Assembly (NCBI GenBank): GCA_002338505.1
Contig: DDIK01000069.1
Location: 1-14,724, forward strand
DNA from: Bacteriovorax sp. UBA1852
GTDB taxonomy: Bacteria; Bdellovibrionota; Bacteriovoracia; Bacteriovoracales; Bacteriovoracaceae
Length of the DNA: 14,724 bases
Reading direction: 5' to 3'
Part shown: positions 7,551 to 14,724 of the stretch, piece after piece
Layout: each line of letters starts with the position of its first letter
Position numbering within the stretch: position 1 is the first letter of the stretch
Program-made: the position numbers and the translations under genes
The notes under the pieces: model-generated
The model's database searches: none
What the model saw: only the letters and a program-made list of their open reading frames with translations
Told to the model about the DNA's origin: nothing

Positions 7551-8366
7551 ATGAATCACTTGTGGGCAGTCTTTTACGGAATTATTCAAGGCCTAACTGA
7601 GTTCTTACCTGTATCATCATCTGGTCACTTAGCACTCTTGCCGTATTTAGGTAATATCAAAGATCCAGGTCTTTCATTTGATTTGGCGATGCATATTGGT
7701 ACTGCTCTCGCTGTCTTTGTCTATTTTCATAAGAGAGTTTTTTCAATTCTAAGGAATTTGTTTAATATAGTTAAGCCCCAAAATGCTGATCAATTCTTTG
7801 CTCAATACTTTATTATTGCGACTTTTGTTTCTGGCTCACTGGCACTCATTTTAAAGCCACTTGCAGAACTCTACGGACGTAATCATTTATTTATTTCATT
7901 TAATTTAGTCTTCTTTGGTATTATTCTTTACTTCATCGACAAGTATGGAAAAGTTAAAGAAGACCCATTTAAAAAAGAAAATGGGATAAAAGCTGCATTC
8001 TTTGTTGGTCTTTTCCAGGTCCTGGCCATATTCCCTGGGGTTTCTCGCTCAGGTATAACAATTACAGCAGCTAGAATGTTTGGCGCAAGTAAAGAAGACT
8101 CATCTTCTTTTTCCTTCTTGCTGTCGCTTCCATTAATTTTTGGGGGAGCTCTTTTAAAGGCAAGAGAATTAGTAAATTCAGACGCTACCTTTGATTATTA
8201 TTATTGTTTGACGGGGATATTTGTTTCATTTGTTGTTGGACTTGTAACAATTCACTATTTCTTAAAGCTTATAAAGAAAATAGATTTTAAGTACTTTATG
8301 CATTATCGACTTTTATTAGGAGCCGTCGTGCTCTTTCTTTATCTTAGATCCTTATCAATTACATGA
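7551..8366 (+). CDS. uppP: Undecaprenyl-diphosphate phosphatase (BacA/UppP family)
   Basis: This integral membrane enzyme removes one phosphate from undecaprenyl diphosphate, giving the lipid carrier used for peptidoglycan and surface polysaccharide synthesis; it is also linked to bacitracin resistance. The family signatures are both present: the (E/Q)xxxE motif as Q13-G-L-T-E17 followed by FLPVSSSGH (His 26), and PGxSRSxxT at 162-170 with Arg 166. These correspond to the catalytic Glu, His and Arg residues of the E. coli enzyme. The 271-residue length is normal, and several hydrophobic helices span the chain. ATG at 7551 follows the stop of the RDD gene with no spacer; purine-rich GGGAGAGAGAG upstream serves as the ribosome site within that gene's last codons. 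Its 3' end overlaps the convergent lipoprotein gene by 12 bp, and no terminator hairpin is visible after it. Confidence 0.97.
   Translation: MNHLWAVFYGIIQGLTEFLPVSSSGHLALLPYLGNIKDPGLSFDLAMHIGTALAVFVYFHKRVFSILRNLFNIVKPQNADQFFAQYFIIATFVSGSLALILKPLAELYGRNHLFISFNLVFFGIILYFIDKYGKVKEDPFKKENGIKAAFFVGLFQVLAIFPGVSRSGITITAARMFGASKEDSSSFSFLLSLPLIFGGALLKARELVNSDATFDYYYCLTGIFVSFVVGLVTIHYFLKLIKKIDFKYFMHYRLLLGAVVLFLYLRSLSIT
8355..8366. other. Tail-to-tail overlap of uppP and the giant lipoprotein gene
   Basis: The last codons and stop (TGA) of uppP on the plus strand share 12 bp with the last codons and stop (TGA) of the minus-strand lipoprotein gene. There is therefore no room for an intergenic terminator, so the two transcripts must overlap at their 3' ends unless terminators lie inside the opposing coding region. 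I saw no obvious GC-rich hairpin plus T-run close by. Confidence 0.9.
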
Positions 8367-11300
8367 TACAACATCTAGTGCCGTTCCAGCTGCTTGTGCA
8401 ACTTCTTGAGACACACAGTAGTAGTGATTATTCCATTTGAGTCCGTCTTCAAAATAATTCCAAATTCCCACTTCTGAATCACCTAGCTTATTATCAATTG
8501 GACCTTCAATAAATCTCTTAACGATCTTATTATCGATATCAGCATTTCCACTATCTCTAATTTGATAATCTCCATATGCGACACCTTTAGCAAGGAAGCC
8601 TTCTTCACACAGGTTCTTAAAACAAGCAACTTCTGCAACCTTTGATTGATCGTTGATAAAACCTGTTTTAGGATCAAACGATGAGTCTGGAAGATTGTTG
8701 GCCTCACTGGATATAAACCTGTTGAGGTAGAGACTCACATTAGTATTATTTCTAAGAGCGCATCTATTAGTTCTTGGATTCTTAAACCCTGAACAACAGA
8801 CACCTTGATCTTCTCCATCATTTACGAGCTCCCCAGCAGGTCTACAGCAAGAGAAACTATCCTCGGAAAATGTCTGATTATTTACAAGAGTTGAGTACTG
8901 AGCTGTATCGTAATTCTTGGGATAGAGAAGGTGATAGTCTGCATATTCTGAATCAGCTGTTGTCTCGTTCACGATCGCTTGTGAATAGGTTGTTGCAGTT
9001 GTGCTTGTACATCTTAGGTTCGTATTACTTTCGCTTGTTTGTATAGCGACATTTGGAATACCGACTAATTCAATATTACTAAGCCACTTTAAGATGATAT
9101 TTGCTTTAGTGTTTGGTATACTTATGGCCTCGCAATCAGGGTCACCAACAGTTGTACAGGTTGATGTATCAACTGAGTTACTGCCATTAAGGTCGTAGTA
9201 ATTAAAACACTCCATATGAGATTGTAAACTTGATGTGTCTAAGACATTAAATTTCTCAGGTCGCCAATCATGTCCACCAGAATTAAACTCTCTAATCCAA
9301 TTCTCAGAACAACATGACTTCTTTGCCATAAGATCTACTGTTTTAAATAACTTCTCAGTTGGCGTTCCTGAGTTTGTGTCTTGGGCCGGCATTCTAAGTT
9401 TTGGATAGTCAGTAGGGTAAGTTGTTGTCTCATATTCGATAACAGCATTCTTTGAATATTCTTCATTCGTCGTGACCACTTCAGTTCGATAGACATTATC
9501 TAAGTCAACATTATCATCTCTATCTGTATTTGTTGTAATAACCGTATTAGTTGTAAGTGTCGTAGGGATTGTTATGATCTTATTAACGTCTCTACAGCAT
9601 CTATTATTTCTTATGTCATAATCTACTTCACCAAATTTTGCAGGTTGCGAACAAATAAGCTCTTCGTTCCAAAATTGTTTCTCATAGAAATTTACTGGGC
9701 TTGATGAGTCTAGTGAAGTTGCTCTACCAGATAGTACATTATTTGCTGCACAGTCAAGGTTTGTAAAGCAGGTAGCTCCCGGTGCTCTCAAACACATATT
9801 TTCTTGAAAGACGACCCCTGAAGCTAGAGGGTTAGAATCATCGTCTTCTGAATTCGCTTTTTGTACAAATTCTTTTACAAGGTCATCTTCTAGGTCTAAC
9901 TCTGTACTAAACTTTGTGATATTATTAATTGAAATATTTTGCGAGTTATGAAGAGTCATGTTGCTAGCATTTATAGTATCTGTCGCCGCTGAAAATTTTA
10001 TTTCATTTCCATCTTCATCAAATGCTGGACACGCTAGGTAGTAAAAAGAGTTTCTGGCGTTACTTCGTGTTAATCCAAGTCCATGAATTGCATCACCGAT
10101 ATTTGAACTAGAATCATCGTTTATAGATCCAAAAGTCTGTGTCGTATATGCCAGAGTTGCATTATCTCTTCCTAGTATACACATTCCCTGAACCTGATTA
10201 CTTTGAAGACTCACTTCAACATTAGAATCAATTTCTTCAGTACCTATGTAGTTAAAAGGTCTTCCTATGACAGGAGCAAGTAGGCCTGAAGTCGAATAAA
10301 ACTCAGTGGCACTAGTTTGACTATTGATATCGATTGCTGATTTTGCTTTTCTATAAATTTTAGAATTGAATTTACTTTCTTTACTTCCAAGGTTTCTAAA
10401 TGCCTGGCAATAAGTATTAGATGAACATGCACTTTGTCTCATCTCATCTGTTCCATGAAAACTAGTGTTAGAGTCTGCATCTGAATGATCTAGCTCACAG
10501 AGTGCTCCTCGGCCCCTATAAACACATCGTTTTGAACTGCCGCTATTTGATACGACGAGTGAAAATAGATCAATTGGGTTATCTGTAACATTTGGCATTT
10601 CACGGCCGTTTTGATCAAAGACAGGATATACAGATGAGATGTTTGAGACATCCGCGCAGTAATAGTCAAAGCCTAGTGTAGCTGCACAGTCACTATCTTT
10701 TTCACAGACATGGGCCTTTTGACATTCAGCTCCTGATGTTTCCATATCAGTTTCTGGAGGCTCGATTTCGTTATTTATGATCGAGTCTTGAATGAGAATA
10801 TCAAAAGTATTATTTTCTAAAGTTAAGTCTCCAAAGTAAGTGTTAAAAGCGAGATATAATTTATTAGACTTTGCCCTTATCCTTCTTTGATCACCAATTG
10901 CAAACCATTTAACACCATCAAACGATCCAATAAGTGCTCCATAGTCAAAGCCATACCAGTCTCTTTGATATCCATTGGCAAACATAAAGTGTTGAGTCTT
11001 AAGACGAGTTAGCCTCTGGTCTTGTACATTTGTTGAGCTTTGATGCGACCATGGAAGCATTGTCGCTGGAACGTAGCATGAACGTCCAAATGCTTGTTCA
11101 TCTGCTCTATACCTTTTAACGTTAGTCTTAGTTGCAGAAGAGTAGTCTGGAAAAAATCCTCCTCCAGAATAATCAAGAGTATTAGGAAACATTTTGATAA
11201 ATCCGCTATAATAGTCGTAACCACAACCATCACAATTGCTAATACTTCCATCGGTTACAAAGATATCATAGGTTCTATTTCTTTCAACATCTACTTTCTT

Positions 11301-13316
11301 CGCCGGTAGTGCAGAGTTTCCTAGATATGTAAATGATCCATAGATTTCATTAAAGCCAACATAAGCATTTTCATTATTAGGTGTGCGCAGGTTTGAATTC
11401 AGATATTCGAATTCAGTGCCCTCTTGTTCATTAATTGGGTTATTTGATATGTCTGAATACTTTAGATCATTTTTTTGTAGGCCATTAGTATCAAAATGCA
11501 GATGAGGCACGTGTTTTGATGACATTTGAAATACCATTTGTAGAGGTTGAGAAGGTTGATCTTCGACGAAGGGAAGACACTGATAATTTACAACTGTCCC
11601 GTCATCATCTAAGACTTCTCCAAGATTACAATTATTCGCAGGACATGTGCAGATTTCGCCGATCTTTTGCATGGCCAGACTTTTCGAGGCCATTACAGGA
11701 TCAGAATTTAGATCCACGCTATAATAAATTTTAACTTTCTGAGTGTCTAATACTCTCACTCCTGGAGAACCATCTCTATTTCTAATTCTAACGGTAGCAG
11801 GAGTTGAATTGATGATTGTATAGTCATCAGTTTCATAATACTTTATTCCATCTACTTCGACTACAATCGATCGAGAAGTATCATAATAGGTTGGGAGTAA
11901 GAAATCATTACTAGGTGGAAAGTGATCATTTGATTTACCTTCATTTTGCCCTTGAATATATTCCTTAAAGCATGTTGCGATATTTGTATTTGATATCTCA
12001 CAGCTTCCATCTATTCTATATCTTATCACCGCCTCATCATACTTACTGTCAGTATCAAAGGTTTTTCCAATAGTAACAAGCGCTGCAGAAGTTAAGACAT
12101 CATTACTCCCTGCTATCGTTGCATCTGTTACGGATGTTAAATAACTACCATCTTTGTAAATAGTTTCATTTTGATAAATAATCTCATATATACTGCTTGG
12201 GGGAGAGTTTGTTCCTGTGTAAGTATTATTGAAATCTCGATCGTCATCTCTGGCTTGAAAAGTTGTGTCTGCACTCGTTATGTTTTCATATTTTACAGAA
12301 CATATACTCATTTCACCTTCTACAGGGTTGGTACATTCGTAGAGATACTTTAATTCCGTAAGAAATTGTGCCGCTTGCTCTTGCGGAGTGAGTTCATTAT
12401 CATCGTCAGCATCGTCATCATCGTCGCTGCCATCATCCACAGGAGTCGTACCACAGACGAAGTAGAATTCAGGATATTTTGATTTATTAATAGGGTTAGA
12501 GGCCACATCAATAAGGGCCTGAATAAAGTCTGAATACTGCGCATCACCAGAGGTATAAGTCTTTTTTAGTTCTCCATCAACGACACACTGATTATTTAGG
12601 CAACAACTAAAACCCTGGTCTGTACATTGACTATTAACGGAGCAGCTTCCGACATTTGAATTAGAAGTTGTGGTATATTTAACCTCTGCTGTCAGGTTTG
12701 ATGATGGTGAGTCTGTTACAATATTTCCATTTGAATCGACAATGTAGAAATTTGAACTTCTGTAGTTCGTATTAGAGCATGTTGGACATAGATCACTTAA
12801 GGCATATCGATTTACTCCTGAGTTTACACTATTTGCTACTCCTTTGACTTTGGTATTGTTACAAAGGCTATTTGTGAGATCACTGTCATTTGAGCGAAAG
12901 CTTATTTCTAAAAAAGACGTTTTAGTACCATCACTAAAATTTACCTCTGTTCTTGGTAGAGTTGCTAAGATGAGTTTTGTGCCGCCACCTATCGTTGGGA
13001 AATAAAATACAGAACAGTAGGCAGCATTATTATTATCTTCAACAAGCCTCTCATAGAAGCTACCTTTTAATTCGACTGTATCATTGAACGTTGAGGGAAA
13101 TGGAAAGTTACTTGGATAGTTAACATCATTGTACTGAAAAAATGGACTTATCTCCTGTTGATCGTCAGTTGTCTCGCTATCATCTTCTGTTGTGTTACTG
13201 TCGCTTGCATTACTAACTCCACGTCTTTGGTTAGAACTAGGCGTACATGAAATTAAACTTGATATAATCAAGAAAATAAATAATACATTCTTTATAGCAA
13301 ATAAACTTCTTCCCAT
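8355..13316 (-). CDS. Giant Cys-rich lipoprotein (1653 aa) with lectin-like domain, unknown function
   Basis: The N-terminus is a lipoprotein signal with lipobox L-I-S-C and lipidated Cys 24. The product is probably outer-membrane anchored and exposed, since it has no further hydrophobic helix. The chain is acidic and Asn/Ser/Thr/Asp-rich, with an Asp-rich linker at 294-306. It holds about 52 further Cys, many in clusters such as C-x5-C-x6-CC-x4-C near 225-245, CEKDSDC near 867 and a CC...CC...C group near 1480-1505; the spacing recalls small disulfide-knotted modules. Residues about 672-845 resemble LecA/PA-IL-type galactose-binding-like domains, with GALIG at 793-797, a WFAIG segment and a LYLAFN strand, ending in a FDILIQ strand. 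Adhesion, carbohydrate binding or prey contact are possible roles, not shown. GAGG lies 9-10 nt before the ATG at 13316. It overlaps uppP at its 3' end. Confidence 0.9.
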   Translation of the reverse strand: MGRSLFAIKNVLFIFLIISSLISCTPSSNQRRGVSNASDSNTTEDDSETTDDQQEISPFFQYNDVNYPSNFPFPSTFNDTVELKGSFYERLVEDNNNAAYCSVFYFPTIGGGTKLILATLPRTEVNFSDGTKTSFLEISFRSNDSDLTNSLCNNTKVKGVANSVNSGVNRYALSDLCPTCSNTNYRSSNFYIVDSNGNIVTDSPSSNLTAEVKYTTTSNSNVGSCSVNSQCTDQGFSCCLNNQCVVDGELKKTYTSGDAQYSDFIQALIDVASNPINKSKYPEFYFVCGTTPVDDGSDDDDDADDDNELTPQEQAAQFLTELKYLYECTNPVEGEMSICSVKYENITSADTTFQARDDDRDFNNTYTGTNSPPSSIYEIIYQNETIYKDGSYLTSVTDATIAGSNDVLTSAALVTIGKTFDTDSKYDEAVIRYRIDGSCEISNTNIATCFKEYIQGQNEGKSNDHFPPSNDFLLPTYYDTSRSIVVEVDGIKYYETDDYTIINSTPATVRIRNRDGSPGVRVLDTQKVKIYYSVDLNSDPVMASKSLAMQKIGEICTCPANNCNLGEVLDDDGTVVNYQCLPFVEDQPSQPLQMVFQMSSKHVPHLHFDTNGLQKNDLKYSDISNNPINEQEGTEFEYLNSNLRTPNNENAYVGFNEIYGSFTYLGNSALPAKKVDVERNRTYDIFVTDGSISNCDGCGYDYYSGFIKMFPNTLDYSGGGFFPDYSSATKTNVKRYRADEQAFGRSCYVPATMLPWSHQSSTNVQDQRLTRLKTQHFMFANGYQRDWYGFDYGALIGSFDGVKWFAIGDQRRIRAKSNKLYLAFNTYFGDLTLENNTFDILIQDSIINNEIEPPETDMETSGAECQKAHVCEKDSDCAATLGFDYYCADVSNISSVYPVFDQNGREMPNVTDNPIDLFSLVVSNSGSSKRCVYRGRGALCELDHSDADSNTSFHGTDEMRQSACSSNTYCQAFRNLGSKESKFNSKIYRKAKSAIDINSQTSATEFYSTSGLLAPVIGRPFNYIGTEEIDSNVEVSLQSNQVQGMCILGRDNATLAYTTQTFGSINDDSSSNIGDAIHGLGLTRSNARNSFYYLACPAFDEDGNEIKFSAATDTINASNMTLHNSQNISINNITKFSTELDLEDDLVKEFVQKANSEDDDSNPLASGVVFQENMCLRAPGATCFTNLDCAANNVLSGRATSLDSSSPVNFYEKQFWNEELICSQPAKFGEVDYDIRNNRCCRDVNKIITIPTTLTTNTVITTNTDRDDNVDLDNVYRTEVVTTNEEYSKNAVIEYETTTYPTDYPKLRMPAQDTNSGTPTEKLFKTVDLMAKKSCCSENWIREFNSGGHDWRPEKFNVLDTSSLQSHMECFNYYDLNGSNSVDTSTCTTVGDPDCEAISIPNTKANIILKWLSNIELVGIPNVAIQTSESNTNLRCTSTTATTYSQAIVNETTADSEYADYHLLYPKNYDTAQYSTLVNNQTFSEDSFSCCRPAGELVNDGEDQGVCCSGFKNPRTNRCALRNNTNVSLYLNRFISSEANNLPDSSFDPKTGFINDQSKVAEVACFKNLCEEGFLAKGVAYGDYQIRDSGNADIDNKIVKRFIEGPIDNKLGDSEVGIWNYFEDGLKWNNHYYCVSQEVAQAAGTALDVVSCN
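10785..11303 (-). other. Lectin-like (LecA/PA-IL superfamily-type) domain within the giant lipoprotein
   Basis: This stretch encodes residues of about 672-845. It begins with a predicted strand (TYDIFVTDG) followed by a Cys-rich loop (SNCDGCGYD). It ends with the pattern GALIG, WFAIG, LYLAFN and FDILIQ, the order of strands typical of PA-IL-like sugar-binding domains (GaLiG..., f.iG, LyLgiND, f.V.I). The usual ND before the calcium loop is NT here, and the Asp expected in the DN-G turn is replaced by EN-N, so metal or sugar binding may differ or be lost. This assignment rests on pattern memory only. Confidence 0.4.
12396..12437 (-). repeat. Trinucleotide (GAT/GAC) tract encoding an Asp-rich linker
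   Basis: Alternating GAT and GAC codons encode DDGSDDDDDADDD, ten Asp in thirteen residues (294-306), then Asn-Glu. Low-complexity triplet tracts like this can expand or contract in frame. Acidic Asp-rich linkers of surface proteins often bind calcium or act as flexible spacers; which applies here is unknown. Confidence 0.75.
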
Positions 13317-13550
13317 TAACTTCTTACCTCAAGAAACTTATCGTTTTTTTAGCTAAGTCCTTAAATTTAATATACTTTATTTCTGTAAGATCTTTGTTAA
13401 GAATTTGTATCTATCTGAATATACAATGAGCATATCAGAGTCTAGTAGTCTGGTAAGCCACGTTTATGTGACATTGTTTAAGTATTTTACACCTAAAGTA
13501 ATAAATTCAAGCATGAACTCTCTTGAGTTTTAATGTGAAATACTGATGAC
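13317..13550. promoter_or_regulatory. Divergent intergenic region between giant lipoprotein and small exported protein
   Basis: These 234 AT-rich bases separate two genes transcribed outward and should contain both promoters. For the minus strand a TATATT near 13372-13377 is a possible -10, but the best -35-like TTAACA is about 20 nt upstream, longer than usual. For the plus strand a TAATAA near 13499-13504 could be a -10 with a poor -35. None is convincing. A short inverted repeat near the plus-strand gene is listed separately. No reading frame or RNA gene is apparent. Confidence 0.4.
13516..13529. repeat. Short inverted repeat AACTC-N4-GAGTT upstream of small exported protein gene
   Basis: AACTC (13516-13520) and GAGTT (13525-13529) are perfect reverse complements with a 4-nt loop, ending 21 nt before the ATG at 13551. 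If transcribed, the hairpin would sit just ahead of the ribosome binding region, which itself lacks a good Shine-Dalgarno sequence. Five-bp arms are common by chance in AT-rich DNA, so this is only a weak regulatory candidate. Confidence 0.2.
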
Positions 13551-13934
13551 ATGAAAATACTTACCCTTAAATTATTCTCATCTCTTCTTATTGTCGCCTA
13601 TGCTCAAGGTAGCTTCTGTACCTTTAAAGCGACGATAAAAGACGCAAATTTAAAACCTATAAAAAAGTATTCAAAATTAATAGATATAAGTGAATCAAGA
13701 AATCAAAGAATCTCATTTTCTGATGATTCAGTTGTTTTAAATTTCTCTTCTCTAGGGCAAAAGAAATCTCATCTTGTCTCCTCATTATCACATCTCAATA
13801 TTTCACAAAATGAATTCACACGTTTTGGTGATCAGTTTATTGAGTTACGACTTGTTGGTGATATATCAAATGGTGTTATGGGAATTCTTCGTAAACAGTC
13901 ACTCGATGCGAAGATGACTTGTCCACTCATGTAG
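13551..13934 (+). CDS. Small exported protein (127 aa), unknown function
   Basis: I do not recognise a family. The N-terminus is a typical Sec signal peptide: MKILTLK, a hydrophobic core at residues 8-17, and probable cleavage after AYA at residue 18, giving a mature protein of about 109 residues. The mature chain has only two Cys, residue 23 near its start and residue 124 four residues from its end, so a disulfide closing the domain is plausible in an oxidising periplasm. The composition (alternating Ile, Val, Leu, Phe and polar residues) suggests mainly beta structure. The ATG at 13551 lacks a strong Shine-Dalgarno sequence, but it places the signal peptide correctly. Its stop lies 3 bp from the stop of the convergent cinA gene, and its start is divergent from the giant lipoprotein gene, so it is probably a single-gene transcript. 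The signal peptide makes a real gene likely despite its size. Confidence 0.75.
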   Translation: MKILTLKLFSSLLIVAYAQGSFCTFKATIKDANLKPIKKYSKLIDISESRNQRISFSDDSVVLNFSSLGQKKSHLVSSLSHLNISQNEFTRFGDQFIELRLVGDISNGVMGILRKQSLDAKMTCPLM

Positions 13935-13937
13935 TCA

Positions 13938-14724
13938 CTAATATTTCTCTATTTCATGTAATAGCTTTATCAGTCCCAGCTGTGAAAACCTCTCTTTAAG
14001 TTTTAACCTATCTCCATAGAATTGATATCTCTTTGAAGTTGTCGATTGCTTACTACTAATGCCAATTGCGACAGTACCTACAGGCTTTTCTAGAGTTCCT
14101 CCACCGGGACCAGCTATACCCGTGTAGGAGAGGCAAATGTCGACATTCAAACACTCACGTCCTCCAAGCGCCATCTCATGGGCAACCTCTTTACTTACAG
14201 CTCCAAACTCTTTTAATGTTTCACTCTGTACCTTCAAAATATTTTCTTTGATGTCATTACTGTAGGCAATAACACTTCCAAGGAATACCGATGATGAACC
14301 CGGAATATCAGTTATTTTTGAAGAGCTTAGACCACCAGTACAACTCTCGCAGAATCCAATTGTAAGGGACTTCTCTTTTGCTTTTTGCACGATAACTTCT
14401 TGCAGAGTTTCACTTCCATAGTGCCAAACTTTTTCTCTTAGCTCGATACTGTTAATTATTTTTTTAATCTCTTGTATTTTGTTTAAAGTATCTTCGTTCT
14501 TATCAAGAGTCATAGAAATGTCGACACCGGTGATTGTTGGGAGTGAAGAGACTTTTCCGTGTTCTGATAATTGATCCCAAAGCTTTGGGTATTTGACGTT
14601 AAATATTTCTTCTTCTGGTATACCAAATGTTCTTATGTGTAGATATTCTTTGGCACTAGATTGTAGTTGATAGTGAGACTTTATCTCCTCTATGATTTCT
14701 TCTTGTACCATGACTTGAAACTCT
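13938..14724 (-). CDS. cinA: CinA-family protein, C-terminal part with nicotinamide-nucleotide amidase domain (5' end beyond right edge)
   Basis: The reading frame is open to the right edge, so the start is missing. The first visible residues (EFQVMVQEEI) match the end of the N-terminal MoCF/COG1058-like domain of CinA, where family members have a GVPxEM motif; the Met at 14711 is therefore internal, not a start. Next comes the middle KH-like region (LHIRTFGIPEEEI, then TGVDISM). The C-terminal PncC-type domain follows, with ESCTGGLSS (nt 14322-14348), the PGSS and AYSNDIKENIL segments, GAVSKEVAHEMALGG, and SYTGIAGPGGG. This domain deamidates nicotinamide mononucleotide to nicotinic acid mononucleotide in pyridine nucleotide salvage; the Ser of ESCTGG is the expected catalytic residue. 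The full-length family couples this to an ADP-ribose pyrophosphatase-like N-terminal domain, presumably encoded outside. It ends 3 bp from the convergent small exported protein gene. Confidence 0.92.
   Translation of the reverse strand, partial: EFQVMVQEEIIEEIKSHYQLQSSAKEYLHIRTFGIPEEEIFNVKYPKLWDQLSEHGKVSSLPTITGVDISMTLDKNEDTLNKIQEIKKIINSIELREKVWHYGSETLQEVIVQKAKEKSLTIGFCESCTGGLSSSKITDIPGSSSVFLGSVIAYSNDIKENILKVQSETLKEFGAVSKEVAHEMALGGRECLNVDICLSYTGIAGPGGGTLEKPVGTVAIGISSKQSTTSKRYQFYGDRLKLKERFSQLGLIKLLHEIEKY

Noticed and set aside
8483..12547. Several short frames on both strands inside the giant lipoprotein gene
   Set aside because: All are shadows of the 1653-residue frame, which has a lipobox, a ribosome site and consistent composition throughout.
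1..14724. CRISPR arrays, tRNA or rRNA genes, insertion sequences, phage or conjugation genes
   Set aside because: I looked for regularly spaced repeats, cloverleaf-like segments, transposase motifs and terminal inverted repeats and saw none. The Cys and Asp motifs in the lipoproteins are protein-level repeats, not DNA repeats of that kind.

Overview
The window is AT-rich and densely coded. It looks like the chromosome of a Gram-negative bacterium with an elaborate exported proteome: there are two lipoproteins with clear lipoboxes, two proteins with Sec signal peptides, UppP, and a full-length-type CinA. AT-rich codon use (AGA for Arg, many AAT/GAT codons), very large Cys-rich Asn/Asp/Ser-rich lipoproteins and large exported coiled-coil proteins recall marine predatory Bdellovibrionota such as Bacteriovorax or Halobacteriovorax. 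That placement is an inference from style, not from a marker gene. No rRNA, tRNA, CRISPR, insertion sequence or phage gene was seen.

Layout. (1) 1-5702, minus strand: a probable two-gene operon. An exported 1123-residue coiled-coil, Cys-containing protein of unknown function (2331-5702, GTG start) is followed after 32 nt by a lipoprotein with a complete gluzincin metalloprotease signature (HELGH, NEGIAD and a DVHNTG segment). Its C-terminus lies beyond the left edge. (2) 5703-5969: a divergent intergenic region with a perfect 6-bp inverted repeat inside a candidate promoter. (3) 5970-8366, plus strand: an RDD-family membrane protein with a long extra C-terminal domain, abutting uppP with no spacer (TAAATG). 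(4) 8355-13316, minus strand: a 1653-residue Cys-rich lipoprotein with an Asp-rich linker and a stretch resembling LecA/PA-IL-type galactose-binding domains. It overlaps the end of uppP by 12 bp, tail to tail. (5) 13317-13550: a second divergent intergenic region. (6) 13551-13934, plus strand: a small exported protein of unknown function. (7) 13938-14724, minus strand: the C-terminal part of cinA, whose start lies beyond the right edge.

How they may work together. Four of the seven proteins carry export signals and are mostly of unknown family. UppP (undecaprenyl carrier recycling) is translationally coupled to the RDD protein, suggesting that protein works in the envelope. CinA is a housekeeping pyridine-nucleotide salvage gene. 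The least described material is the giant Cys-rich lipoprotein, the exported protein/metalloprotease pair, and the RDD fusion. No known defence, secretion or mobile system is recognisable.
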